A stretch of DNA of 64,000 nt from Dendrobium chrysotoxum (Eukaryota; Streptophyta; Magnoliopsida; Asparagales; Orchidaceae): NCBI GenBank assembly GCA_019925795.1, contig CM034304.1, positions 558,001 to 622,000 on the forward strand. Reading direction: 5' to 3'. How positions within the stretch are numbered: position 1 is the stretch's first letter; the number at the start of each line of letters is the position of its first letter. The position numbers and the translations under genes were made by a program. Positions 1 through 12,775 of the stretch are shown piece by piece. The notes beneath the pieces were generated by a model that worked only from the letters and a program-made list of their open reading frames with translations, was not told where the DNA came from and searched no databases.

Positions 1-46
1 GTGGAAAAAATTGAAGAAATGGGCTGTTTAAATAGAAGTCGGTCGG

Positions 47-505
47 ATCGTCCCATACAATCGCGAGATCATCCAGGACAATTGGTCAAAAAGGCGATCG
101 GATCTTCCAGGACGATTAGAGATCATCCAGGATGATTAGACACAGGCAATCATCCCGAGGAATCAGGCCGGACGACCGTTGATGAAAAGTATCATCCCAT
201 ACTATTAGGTGGATCGTCCAAGATGATATGCAATAAGTGTGTCGGACGGGCCGAACTCGAATCATCCAGCTGCTGACACGTGGATCGTCTGGGATGATGT
301 GGTGAATCATCCAAGATGATTGCTAATAATTGGCGCATGCTCAGCCATCCGATCAGATCAGAAAGATATGGATCATATCATCCAGGACAATGTAAGGATC
401 GTCATGGACAATCACCAATAATTGGTGTTCCTTAGCTGTATGATCAGATTGGGGATGATTTTGAATTGATCATCCAGGATGATATTTGTATCGTCCAGGA
501 CGAAG
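47..505. repeat. Palindrome cluster in post-pol DNA of element A
   Basis: Many copies of a 15-bp inverted repeat close to ATCGTCCNGGACGAT lie between the hairpin array and the missing 3' LTR. Centres at 54 and 75 are 21 bp apart; centres at 109 and 129 are 20 bp apart. The matching part of element B is 53746-54161. Many copies show CG changed to CA or TG, as expected from decay of methylated cytosine. Confidence 0.85.
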
Positions 506-1869
506 AAGATCGTCGAGGATGATGTGAACAAAATTGGAAAAAGATGGAGGATGGAGATGAACGATCAGGATCCCAAAAACACAATCATTAAAAGAAAAAT
601 AAAACCAAAGGAAATAAAACATGAAACGAGAACATAAAAGCAACAATTTTTTTTTTGATCAAGCTACTCCAATATATCAGAATTTTTTATTGATTTTAAA
701 TCCAAAAACCAATAAGAAGATGATTGACAGCACTGAAATCCAGTAAAAGTTAGAAAAATCAACTTTTGTAACTCCCACCTCGGGCATCTTATAGATGCAA
801 ATCACTTTCAAAACAAAAATCCAATTTAGAAGAAAAGAAATTAGATTCAAAAAGAGATCCTTTCAAGCCTCGTTCTAGAAAAATATCTGATATAATAGTG
901 CTACAAAATAATAAATCAGAAATCAGGATTTTCAAACTTTAGCTTTTGAAAATATTAAGTGGTGCATGTATTTTTCTAAGACATTTAACGATCTGAAAGG
1001 GAAGAAAGCTTGGTTTGGGCTCATTTTGTGCCTCTTTTTCAATTTATTTGGCACTTTGCGCATCTTTTAATTTTTGATGCACTTTGTGTATCTTTTAGTT
1101 TGGCGACATTTCACATCTTTTTGGCTTTGGCTCATTTTGTGCCTCTTTTTTAATTTATTGGGTGCACTGTGCATCTTTTGTAAGCTTTCTCCATCTCAAA
1201 ATCGTTAAAGCATCTCAGCTATAAAGTTACCTTCCAGACATAGGAGACGCTCTCCACAATAAGGAAGAGTAATTCATAAAACAAAAACCATACGTCATAT
1301 AATAAGTGCAATCACTTGGTTTAGAAAAGCATAATAATGGCTCAAGACTTTGAAAACACTATTCATATGAGGTAGATTACTGTAGGAAGATAAAATAAAT
1401 CTCTATTTCAAAAACTAATATTTTAATTTTGAAGAGGATATTTATCCAAAAGAAATAATACACCAGCAAAGGAGTTAGAGGAAGAGAAACAATCGTCAAT
1501 GTTTCTTCCCTTTAACAGATCCAGTAGAATCAATCACTGCTTACCAGCTTCCAAATAAAAATAAGATAAAATGCTCAGTCAGAAATCCAGTTTATCAGAA
1601 GTAGCGAGCAGTGATCGAATTTTGAGAAGAATAAAATAGTAGATAAAAGAGATGAACCAGTAAATAAAAATAGGTAGAAAATTATATCAACATAAATACT
1701 CAAATCAATCTAACACCAAGGCTAACACATAAATTAGCAGAAGAAAAACTAAAAACAACAGAAAGCAAATAATCAATTAAACAGCTAACTAATAGAAGCA
1801 GAATAAAAATCAGAGAAATCAAAAATTAGTAATCATCAGAATCAAGCATTTATATCAATCACTCCTAAT
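506..1869 (-). other. Non-coding post-pol region of element A
   Basis: There is no sustained reading frame between the end of RNase H and the palindrome cluster. The sequence is AT-rich and aligns by eye with 52443-53740 of element B. For example, both contain the stretch around the words for frames ending near 1500 (GAAACAATCGTCAATG on plus here, its complement near 52752 in B). The only structured part is the inverted-repeat array at 1017-1178. Confidence 0.6.
1017..1178 (-). repeat. Array of six short inverted repeats (element A)
   Basis: Six GC-containing inverted repeats are separated by A- or T-rich spacers. On the plus strand they contain GGCTCATTTTGTGCC, GGCACTTTGCGC, GATGCACTTTGTGTATC, GGCGACATTTCAC, GGCTCATTTTGTGCC and GTGCACTGTGCATC. 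The same words in the same order occur in elements B (53087-53251) and C (59856-59988). They lie several hundred bases downstream of the coding region. Confidence 0.8.
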
Positions 1870-4800
1870 CTGATCCTCAAATGCTGAATGAGTCAAAGGC
1901 CAGTGGTTTAGTGAATATGTCAGCCAGCTGATTTTCAGTTCCTACATGATGTAGCTCAACGTCCCCTTTCGTAACATTGTGCCTAATGAAGTGATGCCTT
2001 ATATTAATGTGTTTAGTTCTAGAATATTGGATTGGATTCTTAGAGATGTAGATGGCACTAGTATTATCACATAGAATAGAAATTGTGCCCACAGGTAATC
2101 CTAAATCCAAGACTTGTTGCTTCAACCAAAGAACTTGGGCCATACAACTCCCTAAGGCAATGTACTCAGCTTCAGTAGTGGAAAGTGTAACTGAGTTCTA
2201 TTTTTTACTGGACTAGGAGATTAATGACTGTCCTATGAATTGACAAGTTCCAGAAGTGCTCTTTCTATCCACTCTATACCCTGAAAAGTCAGAATCAGAA
2301 TATCCAATAATCTTAAAAGAGGTGTTGTGCCTAGGGTACCAGATTCCTAGGTTTGGGGTCCCTAAAATATATCTAAGAATTCTCTTAACAGCAGTCAGGT
2401 GGGACTCTTTTGGATTAGCCTGAAACCTAGCACAAAGACAGACACTAAACATGATATCAGGTCAGCTAGCAGTCAGGTAAAGTAGTGATCCAATTATTCC
2501 TCTATACTTCTTCTGATTAACTGATTTTCTACTTGAATCCTTATCTAACTGAACAGATGAGCTCATGGGAGTGTTGATTGGCTTGTCTTTGTCTATTTCA
2601 TATTTCTTCAAAATGTCCTTAGTGTATTTAGATTGATTGAGAAAGGTTCAATCATCCATTTGCCTAATGCTAAACCCCAAAAAGTAGGACAATTCTCCCA
2701 TCATACTCATCTCAAACTCGTTACTCATTATTTTAGAAAACTCATCACATAAATATTTATCAGAAGATCCAAAAATTATATCATCAATATAGATCTGGAT
2801 AATGAGTAAGTCATCCCGTATTCTCCTCAAAAAAAGGGTGGTGTCTACGCTCCCTTAACAAACTCTCTTTCTAACAGGAATGTGCTAAGCCTCTCATACC
2901 AAGCTCTGGGTGCTTGTTTAAATCCATATAAGGCCTTTTTTAATTTGTAAACAAGATTTGGATATTGAGAACTCTCAAAACCTGGGGGTTGTTCTACAAA
3001 AACATCCTCTTTTACTACCCCGTTTAAAAAGGCACTCTTGACATCCATTTGAAACAGCTTAAATCCCTTATAACAGGAAAAGACTAGTAGCACTCTAATG
3101 GCTTCCAATCTAGCTACAGGGGCAAAGGCCTCCTCAAAAACAATCCCTTCAATCTGATTATACCCCTTAGCCACTAATGTTTCCTTATTCCTAACCACCA
3201 CACAAGAATCATTCATCTTATTCTTAAAGACCCACTTGGTTCCCACTATAATTTAATTTCTAGGTCTTTCTACTAACTCCCAAACATCATTCCTTACAAA
3301 TTGATTCAATTCTTCTTGCATAGCTAACATCCAAAACTCATCCGAAAGGGCTTGATTGATATTGGTGGGTTTAGTCATTGAGATAAAGGCAGAGTGGTTT
3401 ACTTCCTTCCTAAGTCCATGCCTAGTCCTAACACCTTCAGAAGGGTCTCCTAAGATCAGTTCTTTAGGATGACTTGAAGAATATCTCCAATCTCTAGGTA
3501 TTGTGGTTTGAGGTTCTACCCTTTCCTCCAGATTTGCATTTTTAACCCCTTGGGTAATCTCCTCTACCTCTTCTTCTTCCTCAACTCTATTCACCTTGGG
3601 ATCATATTCATCAAACACCACATGAGTTGTCTCTTCCACCACCAAAGTCCTCTTATTGAACACCCTAAAGGATTTCCCCACACTAGAATAGCCTAAGAAC
3701 ACTCCTTCATCAGATTTGGGGTCAAATTTTCCTAAGGGTGATTTCCCATTATTCAGAATTAAAACCTTACAGCCAAAGACATGGAGGTGGAACAGGTTTG
3801 GAGTTCTACCCTTAATAATCTCATAAGGTGTCTTGTTCAGATTTCATCTCACATTCACCCTATTCAGCACATAACAGGCAGTGTTCACCGCTTCAGCCCA
3901 AAAGTATTTTGGAAGTGAATACTCAGCAAGCATGGCTCTAGTGGCTTCCACTAAGGTCCTGTTCTTCCTTTCAGCTACCCCGTTCTGCTGAGGGGTCCTA
4001 GGAGCTGAAAAATTGTGACTAATTCCTTGCTCCTTACAGAAACTTTCAAAGTTTATATTTTCCAACTCTCCACCATGATCACTATGAATAGTCAAGATCT
4101 CACAACCTAACTTCCTCTAAATCCAAGTGGAGAAGGACTTAAACTCATCAAATGACTCAGATTTGTGTGACAGAAATTTAATCCAAGGGAACCTTGAGTA
4201 TTCATCTAAAATCACAAACCCATAGACTTTCCCCCCCTAAGCTGGCAGCGCTAATGGGTCCAACGAGATCCATGTGAAGGACTTCTAAAGGTTTAGAGGT
4301 GCTAATGTCTTTAACAGAGTGAAAGGAGGACTGAACTTGCTTTTCTAACTAACAGCATCACACAAGTGGTCCTTAGTGAACTTAAGCTTGGGAACACCTC
4401 TAACTAAGTCCTTTTGGGTGACTCTCCTAAGGGTTTTCATACTGGCATGACATAATCTCCTATGCCACAACCAAGACTCATCAGCAGCAATTTTTAAGCA
4501 AATTGAATTTTTAGCCTTAATGCAACTTGCATCCAGCTTGTAGATATTATTGATCATTTGCCCCTGCAAAACAATTTTATCATTTAAGCTTAAAATTCAG
4601 CAAGTAGGTAGGAATTTGATGTTGTATCCTTTATCATAGAGTTGACTTATGCTTAGTAAGTTATATTTCAGTCCATCTACAAGTAAAATATTTTCAATTA
4701 TAAAACTCTTTGAATCACCAATTATACCTTAACCTACCACCATCTTGGTGGTGTTATCTCCAAGTGTAACCTTGCCTCTAGCCCTGGCCTCTAGTGAAAT

Positions 4801-4900
4801 GAACTGATTTGCATCTCCAGTCATGTGTCTAGAACATCCGCTGTCCAGGTACCACATAGTCTCACGAGGTCTTGTGTGAGAGCACACTTACAAAATCATC
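1870..4900 (-). pseudogene. pol: Copia pol (protease-integrase-RT-RNase H), element A, broken
   Basis: Polyprotein remains on the minus strand. Protease is at about 4560-4880, with the DSGCSRH motif complementary to bases near 4830. Integrase follows: the zinc-binding LWHRRLCH region lies near 4420-4470, the first catalytic Asp in HMDLVGP near 4265, and the NGVAERKN segment with the catalytic Glu near 3980. RT spans about 3246-2460, with an FxQMDVKSAFLNG block and an intact YIDD active site near 2790. RNase H spans 2450-1870, ending with the DIFTKPLAF motif. Stops and frameshifts split it into at least eight pieces. No complete enzyme can be made. The family assignment is secure. Confidence 0.9.
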
Positions 4901-6640
4901 AAATGTCAGTTTTAGGAATCCAAACAGGTTTGGGTTCCTTCTTATAAAAAAAAGAATATAATGCAGCATTTGGGCCTCCACACCCAATGTGTACTACAGT
5001 GAACAGTGCAGGTGTGGGAAATGTGCCCTAACATGCCACATGAAAAATATCTAACACCAGGAAAAGGGTTAACTAATCTACGTGGGTGATAGTGCCTCTT
5101 CCTAGGTTTGTATGAAACATGCTTTGATGATTTTGAACCAGATTTTACAAAAGGTGGAGGTGCATAAAATTGTGCAAACGTCGGAGATGATTCATCTTTC
5201 TCAAAAGCATTGATCTTAACTTTCAAAAATTCATTTTCTTTCTTTAAACTTGCAATTTCCAATTTCAAAGCACCATTGCTACTCTCCACTTCATATGCCA
5301 TGTTGTCCAATTCTTTAAAAGCACTTTCTAAGTCAACATGCGTGGTTTTCAATGAATCATGCTCAACAGTTAAATCAGAATGCTTTTTATTCAGTGCATC
5401 AAATTCATCAAGTAAAGATATGTGATTGCAATCAATAGTGGAATGATCCTTAATCAAAACATCATGCTCTTTTTGCAAAGTCAAATGATCCAATTTCAAG
5501 CTAGCATGGGTTTTCTGAAGCTTCCTATACGATGCATGAATTTTTTCAGATATTTCAAGTAATTGATCGTAAGTAAGCTCACATACATCTTCCTGGTCAG
5601 ACTGACCAGGATGATCATCAGCCATCAGACACAAATTTGTTTCCCCCTCTTCAGCTTCAGTCTCAGAAGAGTCGGATGCAGAATCTGCCCAGAACTTATA
5701 TTTCTCCTCACCCTTCTCCTTGCTTGGGTGAGCTTTAAGTGTAGGACAATCAGGTTTAATGTGTCCAGACTTCCTGCATTCAAAACAGACAATGTCAGAA
5801 GAACCCTTAAAATTTTTGTTGTACTTACCCTTATTCTACTTCTGAAAGTTCTTGTGTTTCTTCCTTAGAAAGCTTTTGAATAGCCTAGTGATCAAGGCAA
5901 CGTCATCGCTATCAGACCTGAAAGCACTAGTATCACTCTCATTAGCCTTCAGTGCCACTGTTTTCTCCTTCTTCTTCTCACCTGCATCAAGCTATCTTTG
6001 GTTCACCCCTTGCTCGTAAGTAATGAGTGATCCAAGTAAGCTATCAATAGAGTAAGTATTCAAATCTTTAGATTTAGTGATTGCAGTTATCTTAGCATCA
6101 TATTAAGAAGGCATACATCTAAGAATTTTGTTCACTCTTTCACAGTTTGTAAGTTCTCTACCTAAGGCATGCAAAGAAGTGATAATTTGAGTGAATCTCA
6201 TATACATTTCAGAAATAGTTTCAATAGGTTTCGTGCGAAAAAGTTCGTAGTCATGAAGCAAAATGTTTAACCTAGACAGTTTGAATTTAGTTGTACCTTC
6301 ATACGTAATGCACAATCTATCCCAAATTTCCTTACCAGTTGTACACGTAGAGACATGCATGTAATACTTAGATTTTAAAGCACAGAAAAAATAATTCAAA
6401 TATTTGGCATTCAATTGTGCTAAGTCACGATCATCAAAAGTCCAATCAGTAAAGGACAGTTCAGTTTTAACATTGTTAACCATCCTAAAAGGTGGTTCAT
6501 ATCCATCCTTATCTAGCATCCACATGCGATAATCAATTGATTGAAGTTAGCAATGGATCAAATTATGGCGGTCGTGTAATTGAATAACCTTCAGTAATAT
6601 TATGATTACCTAAGTTAGCAATGGATCAAATTAAAAAGTT
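4900..6640 (-). pseudogene. gag: Copia gag, element A, broken
   Basis: Capsid-like part at 6525-6100 (UBN2-type copia gag: LNAKYLNYFF, then the WDRL and SRLNILLHDYE segments). A CCHC zinc knuckle CX2CX4HX4C (CFECRKSGHIKPDC) is complementary to about 5737-5785. A long coiled coil rich in Leu, Lys and His heptads follows at about 5590-5150. The start is damaged: the family ATGGCTAAC start reads TTGCTAAC here. A 21-bp segment around it occurs twice (6544-6565 and 6613-6634) and replaces part of the N-terminus. Several stop codons interrupt the frame. Confidence 0.85.
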
Positions 6641-6663
6641 TTTAAACTTAAATTTTGAATCCC

Positions 6664-6675
6664 TCTCTGATACCA
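6664..6675 (-). other. Primer-binding site of element A
   Basis: On the minus strand it reads TGGTATCAGAGA, one base from the usual plant initiator tRNA-Met site TGGTATCAGAGC. It lies two bases inside the LTR end. Confidence 0.9.
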
Positions 6676-6677
6676 CT

Positions 6678-8342
6678 TGAAAGTTTCATAGGGATGTTAA
6701 GCCCTGATGAACTAGTCCCGGGGCTAAACCAAGAGGGGGGGTGAATTGGTTATTTAAAAATTTGAGATCAACAGCAAAAATCTTTTCTATGATATGCAGC
6801 GGAAACAAGTAAATACTCAAATGAAAAGATTAAACACAAATTTCACCCAAGCAGTTAATCACAGAAAAACTAAAGTGCAGAAAGTAATCAGAAAGAACAC
6901 ACCAGAATTTTATAGTGGTTTGGTCAACTTGACCTACATCCACTGCCCGGAGCCTCCCCTTTGGGTATTGCACTAACTCAAAGTGTCTCTCCTTTTGCTC
7001 TCACAGCAAGGCGGAGAAGCCTGTACAAAAACCTCTTTTTCACCGACACGGTGAGGCAGAGAACCCAACCTCCTTTTGCTTCCTCCTGATGCAAGCAGAG
7101 AACCTCGAACTCCTTTCACTTCCTCCTGAAGTGGGCAGAGGACCCAAGATCTTCTTGTGAACAATCTTCTCACAAACAACACTAACACGACAAAAGATGA
7201 CGAGTGAAGAAGACGACTCTAATCCTTGCTTGGAGCAACCTTCGTGAACCCCTCACGAACTCCCCCTCACAAGATCCTCTCTCTCTCTCCCAAACTCTCT
7301 CTCTCTAGGGTTTCTCTGGAAAGGAAAGTGGCAAAAGATTTTTCTTGTTGAAAGAAAAAGATCTTTTATAGGAGGGCTCAAAATTTGCCCTAAATCTCAA
7401 CTGGTCGGCCCTAGATCATCCAGGATGATCGATAGATTATCCTGTACGATCAGTTCAAAATCAGCTGTTTCAGCCTGGACGATCTGGCTCATCTGGACGA
7501 TTAGTGGAAAATGTTCTTCATATCGTCCCATACGATTTTGCGATCGTCCGGGACGATTAGTGTAAATTTAGGAATTTTGTCCAGAAGACCGCTCTGGTCG
7601 TCTAGAGAACTGGAGCTGGACAACACAAAAATGACTTGATCGTCCAAGACGATACGAATATCGTCCTGTACGATTTGTTCAAAAAGTGTCCAAATCGTCC
7701 TGAGCACCGCTCTGGACATACAGCTAAAACACACTAGACGATCATGATCGTCCAGGACGATCCTGCGATCATCCAGGATGATATGATCGTATCAATCAAA
7801 TGTTAATTGCTTTCCTTAATTACCAGACTAATTTAGGCATGATTGTACAGTATCGTCCAGGACGATACACGTATCATCCGGGACGATCAGACTAAATATC
7901 TTAAAATAAAAACTTGCCTAACTTGATCTCGCGGCTGAGAATTTCTGATTTGAGCATATCATCCCGTACGATGCCAGGATCGTTGAGGATGATCTGCTTA
8001 ATCAGACAGACTTAACTTGGTCACCCTAATTAGGGTTTCTATTTTTACTTGATCGTCTAGGATGATGTGAATATCGTCCAGGACGATCTGAATAAAAAGT
8101 TGAACAGAAACTCTAATTCACTCAAGCCCTCCCCCTGAGTGTGTGTGTGCAAGGTTACTTAGCTAGGGGATTAGTTACATTATAATTGACTCAAGAAAAA
8201 GAAAATAGTACACTTAGACACACTTGGACCTGATCTTGAGTTGACTTGAGTTGCTCGTGATTGTTTGTGCCTGAAATGGGTTAGCCAAGCAAAACATAAT
8301 AGAAATATGTTTGTCATCATCAAAACCAAATTTGTAGCAACA
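6678..8342 (-). repeat. 5' LTR of element A
   Basis: A 1665-bp LTR read on minus, starting TGTTGCTACAAAT (complement of 8342) and ending ACTTTCA (complement of 6678). The R/U5 side carries the 39-bp minisatellite also seen in B and E (about 7060-7150), and the U3 side carries the palindrome cluster 7415-8095. The end next to the primer-binding site matches LTRs B and E closely. The sequence beyond 8342 (AGTAC) would be the target duplication, but its partner is outside the window. Confidence 0.85.
7415..8095. repeat. Palindrome cluster in LTR of element A
   Basis: Copies of the 15-bp inverted repeat, mostly in pairs. The first pair has centres at 7422 and 7443, 21 bp apart. Further pairs are visible around 7525-7555, 7640-7670, 7745-7780, 7855-7885, 7965-7990 and 8055-8085. 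Confidence 0.85.
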
Positions 8343-9311
8343 AGTACTAAACTGATTGTACTATATGAACTCCAATGGTATTATATGAATAGTGATAGCT
8401 AACTTGATTTTTTAGGATCTTTTTGAAGCCTAATACTTAAAAAAGTTTTAAAGATTCTCTTTCTAATGGTGAGACGTTTGTGTGACTGCTGAAGGTACTC
8501 TAGGAGAGAAGCTTTTGAGAAATGCAGGGTTTGAGAGGGAGAAGAAGGTGAGGTTGAGCGTGAGGGAGGAGTGTGAGGGAATCACATGATTGCTCTGATC
8601 TAGCTACACCCTTGCTCCTCCTGTGGCCATGGTGAGTCTTTGGAAGCTCTATAGGGAGAGAGGTTACTAGGTCAAGTCCTTGTGGTACTCTGCCTTCTCT
8701 AGGAAAGTGACAAAGGAGTTGAGGTACTCTACCTTCACAAGGGGTGAGAGAAAGGAGCTGAGGTTCTCTACTTTCTCTATGAGGGAAAAAATGAGTCATG
8801 GTCCACTGCCATCATCGGGAGGGTGACATAGCATCTGGCACTCAGTCACATCAGGTTTGGTGAAAGTGAGCCTGTAAGGGCTTCTCCGCCTTGCTGTGGG
8901 AGTAAAAGGAGAGTGACTTAGTGTTAGTGCAAATTATCATAGCGGAGGACTCCAGGGAGTGGACATAGGTAAGGGTTGACTGAACCACTATAAAAATCTT
9001 TGGTGTATTTTTTTCTTTTCACACTTTTATATTTTTTGCATTTTATTTCTGTTATAATTGCTTGGAAATTTTGATGATTATCGCTTAATCTAGTAAATCA
9101 AAATACCATCATAGTAAAATCAATATTTTTGATAAAATCAATCACTTTCACAATCAATTAGAATTTGGTATTTTTTATTTTTGAATACTATTTCAAAAAT
9201 ATTGTCATTATTATTTTAAAGTTGAAAATTTTTTAAAATTACCAATTTACACCCCCTCTCGTTGAGCCTCTGGCTAGTTCCTTAAGGTTTAACAACCTTC
9301 ACAAACTTTTA
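8343..9311 (+). repeat. Partial 5' LTR of element D
   Basis: Resembles the 3' half of the LTRs of element C: a purine-rich block at 8500-8620 with GGGTTTGAGAGGGAGAAG, the CTTCTCCGCC segment near 8880, a TGTGGGAGTAAAAGGAGAGTG segment near 8895, and the end TTTAACAACCTTCACAAACTTTTA just before the primer-binding site. The left edge is not defined because element A adjoins it. No palindromes are seen in the retained part. Confidence 0.7.
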
Positions 9312-9313
9312 AG

Positions 9314-9325
9314 TGGTATCAGAGC
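9314..9325 (+). other. Primer-binding site of element D
   Basis: Perfect TGGTATCAGAGC, complementary to the 3' end of initiator tRNA-Met, two bases after the LTR end. Confidence 0.92.
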
Positions 9326-9339
9326 GAATTTCAAAAATA

Positions 9340-10920
9340 TGGTTTTAGATAACATTTGAAGAATGGTTAATAGATCATTTTGGTAATCATAACACTATGG
9401 AGGGTTATTCGATAACCCATCCACAACTGTTTGAAAATATTTTGTTTGACTTCTAGAAAATATGCATGTCTACTTTTTATAATTTATTGAATATAAAATT
9501 TGGCATATGATTCAAACTTGCTATTCACTTCCATCGCATGTAATTAATGGTGTCAAAATTGATATTCCTTTTGCTGAATGGAGCTATAATGATAGGGAAC
9601 TCACACAATTAAAAGCTAAATGTTTTTAGAATCCAAAAACTATATTTGAATTTCTACATACACTATGGGAAAGGAGATTAAGGATAGATTATGTATAACT
9701 TATTAGGGTACTAGTGAGTAAAATAGTCTAGGCTAAATATTCTACTATATGACTATGAAGTCTTTCGCATGAAACCTAGCGAGATTGTATCTGAAATGTT
9801 CACTATATTCACCCAGATAGTGACATCCTCACATGCACTAGGCAGAGAAGTATTAAACTCTGAAAATGTTAATAAGATTTTACACTGTTTACCTAGTTCT
9901 TATGATGCCAAGATACTACAATTACTAGATCTAAAGACTTGAATGTTTATTCCATTGAAAGTTTGCTCAGGTCACTCAATGCCAATGAGTAAGGAGTGAG
10001 TCAATGGTAAAGTGATGTAGGAGAGAAGAAGAAGGAGAGAACTATAGCACTAAAAGAAAATAATTTAAATAGTGACAGTTCTACAATAGAGGAGGATGAT
10101 GATGTCGCCTTAATGATACAATACTTCAAAACTTTCCTACAAAGAAAATAGCGACATCATCAATTCAATTGGAGTAAAGGTAAAAGCAACAAAAATATTA
10201 AAAATTCTTCTCGCATAATTTCTTTTGAGTGTAGAAAACCAGGCCACTTCTAAGCTGACTTCCCCAACCTGAAGTCTCACTCAATCAAGGAGAAGGGTGA
10301 AGAGAAGCTAAAGTTTTAGAGGAGCAAGAAAAAGTCACAAAAAAAGATTTTTGGGCTCACTCTACTTCAGAATTATCCGAAGCTGAAGCAGAAGCAGAGG
10401 AGGAAGTAAAAAACTTATGTCTTATGGCTAACAAAAATCTTGATCAATCGGATCAAGATGAGGTATGTCAACTTTCCTATGATGAATTACTCATTCTAAA
10501 AATATTCATTATTCATATAGGAAGCTAAAAAAGATGCATGCTTGTCTCAATACTAAATTTTTTAATTTACAAAAAGAGCATACTAGTTTAACTACCGAAC
10601 ACTCTAATTTAGATAGCGAGCATATGAATTATTAAATGAATTTGATGCATTTAATAAGAAGAATACTGAGTTCTCTGATGCACATGATTTCTTTGTAAAC
10701 ATCACATATTGAACTAGAAAACTCATTTAAGGAATTAGAAAAACTTGCATGTAAACACCATTGTAGTGAGTATGAATTAAAACTGGAAGTGGCAAGTTTT
10801 TTAAAATCCTAATGAATTTTTGAGAGTAAAATTCATTACACGTGAGAACAATAAACCATCACTCACATTAGCTCAATGGTATAACCCCTCAACATAACAT
10901 TCATCAACTAAACCTAGGAG
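9340..10920 (+). pseudogene. gag: Copia gag of element D, broken
   Basis: Recognisable capsid words such as DIPFAEWS (near 9570), a KDLNVYSIESLL-like segment near 9940, and a damaged zinc knuckle FECRKPGHF followed by a stop near 10240. The Lys/Glu-rich linker, the LCLMA motif near 10420 and a decayed coiled coil to about 10850 follow. Stops occur throughout. A stop replaces the conserved Trp near codon 29 (TAG near 9454), as in elements B and C. Confidence 0.8.
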
Positions 10921-10979
10921 AAGGCATCATGACCCACATAGGTTAGTAAAACCATTTTTGGTATTAGGTATTACTCTTG

Positions 10980-12202
10980 TGGCATGTTAGGTTATATAGC
11001 CTGCAGTTACACAATCCACTATATTATATATCTAGTGTGGAGTCCTAAATTACATTCATCACATCATAGTATTCATTCATCTCATTCAATTAAGCATAAG
11101 GTGGAACCCAAACTCACTTGGGTTCCCAAACCTAACCTTTGAAGGACTACGTAAAGCTACTCTCAAAAAAAGGCCTAGTGAGATCATGTGGTACCTGGAA
11201 AGTGGATGCTCGAGGCACATGACTGGTGATATGTAGTAGTTCATCACACTAGAAGCCAAGTCAGGAGGCAAGGTAACATTAGGGGACAACACCATAAGAA
11301 AAGTGGTGGCTCAGGTATAATTGGCAACTCTAAACACTTTATGCTTGAGAATGTTTTATTAATTGATGGTTTAGAACACAATTTATTATGTATTAGTCAA
11401 CTATATGACAAAGGCTTTGATATAATTTTTTTTAGCAAATGCATTTTTAGTTTAAATGAAAATCTTGTGTTAGAAGAAAACGGATGAATAATGTTTACAT
11501 GTTAGACTTGAATTGAATTTAATATTCAAATTCCATATGCTTAAAAGCTATAATTGATGAATCTTGCTATGACATAGGAGAGTATGTCATGCTAGCATGA
11601 AGACTCTAAGGAATATCACTCAAAAATCTGCTAGAGTAATACTAGCTGAGTATTTACTTCTTAGGTATTTTTGGGCAGAAGTAGTGAATACTACTTGATA
11701 ATGTTTTAAATAGAAATGAATGTTTGATCTAAGCTTATTAAGACACCCTATGAACTCGTTCAGGGTAGGACAACCCCAACCTTTCTCAATTGCATGTCTT
11801 TGGCTCTAGATGCTTCATCTTTATTAACAGAAAATCACCGTTAGAAAAATTTGACCCAAAGTCTGATGAAGGTGTCTTGTTAAGTTACTCATATAATAGT
11901 AAGGCTTATACAATCGTTAATAAGAGCCCTAGTAGTAGAAGAGTCTACCCATGTAGTATTTGATGGATCAGATAGGACCTCTAAATCTAAACCTGAAGAA
12001 GAAGAAGTGGAGGTAATTCAAGGTTGAAATAATTGTTATAGGAGACAGAGTAGAACCTCAAGAAAAATTACCTAGAGAATGGAGATATTCTTCTAATCAT
12101 CTGAAGAACTTATTTAAGAGACTCATATGAAGGTATTAGAACTAGTCATGGACTTAGGAAGGAAGTTAGTCATTCAGCTTTTATCTCTATAATAGAACCC
12201 AC
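10980..12202 (+). pseudogene. pol: Copia pol remnants of element D
   Basis: Fragments in order: a protease-like region with DNVLLVDGL-type words at about 11170-11400, a short integrase piece near 11640-11700 (RYFWAEVVNTT), then the linker leading to RT (words like REWRYSSNHLK near 12080 and HSAFISII near 12175). The central integrase is missing. The frame ends where LTR E starts at 12203. Confidence 0.75.
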
Positions 12203-12775
12203 TGAAAGTTCGACAGGGATGTTAAGCCCTATGAACTAGTCCCGAGGCGAACTAAGAGGGGAGGTGAATTGGTAGTTTTAAAAATTCAAGAGCAAAATAA
12301 CGATTTAGAAAATCTTTTTGAATGTTTTAAAACTTTTATAGTATGCGATGATGTACAGATATTCAATGATAACAGAATAATAATCACAATCACAAATCAT
12401 CAACTGAAAAGTAAATGCGAAAAAATAATCAGAAAGAACACACCAGATTTTATAGTGGTTTCGTCAACTTGACCTACCTCCACTCTTCGGAGCCTCCCCT
12501 CTAGGTATTGCGCTAATACTAAGTGACTCTCCTTCTGCTCCCACACTAAGGCCAAGAAGCCTGTACAAAAACTCCTTTCCACCAACCTGGTGAGGTAGAG
12601 AACCGAAAATCCTTTCACTTCCTCCTGAAGTAGGCAGAGAACCTAGACTCCTTTAGCTTCCTCCTGAAGCAGGCATAGAACCAAGACTCCTTTCGCTTCT
12701 CCTGAAGCAGGTAGAGAACCCGAATCTTCTTGCAAACTATCCTCCCACAGAGACCCCGACAAGATAAGAGACGAT
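12203..12775 (-). repeat. LTR E, Sirevirus, cut by assembly gap
   Basis: On plus it begins TGAAAGTTCGACAGGGATG, the complement of the LTR B 3' end. It continues through the primer-proximal LTR sequence, with four boundary points of the 39-bp minisatellite (GAGAAC-type words at 12598, 12637, 12676 and 12714), up to the gap. It interrupts element D inside pol. No primer-binding site lies to its left, so it is either a solo LTR or the 3' LTR (read on minus) of an element extending right into the gap. Confidence 0.8.

Larger units (their letters stand above)
1..8342 (-). mobile_element. Sirevirus-type Ty1/copia element A, 3' end outside window
   Basis: Copia retrotransposon read right to left: LTR (6678-8342), primer-binding site, gag, protease, integrase, reverse transcriptase, RNase H, then post-pol non-coding DNA that runs off the left edge. 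The order protease-integrase-RT is diagnostic of Ty1/copia. The gag has a C-terminal coiled coil ending in a motif like LCLMADD, which I associate with the Sirevirus lineage. Frames are interrupted by several stops and shifts, so it is inactive. Its 3' LTR and any third ORF lie left of base 1. The element abuts the remains of element D at 8343, and probably inserted into D's 5' LTR. Confidence 0.9.
8343..12202 (+). mobile_element. Sirevirus-type copia element D, heavily decayed fragment
   Basis: LTR end, intact primer-binding site, then gag and pieces of pol on the plus strand. Most of integrase is deleted, and the element stops inside the linker before RT, where LTR E begins. The 5' part of its LTR is missing next to element A, which probably inserted there. 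Stop codons occur every few dozen bases, so this is older than B or C. Confidence 0.85.
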
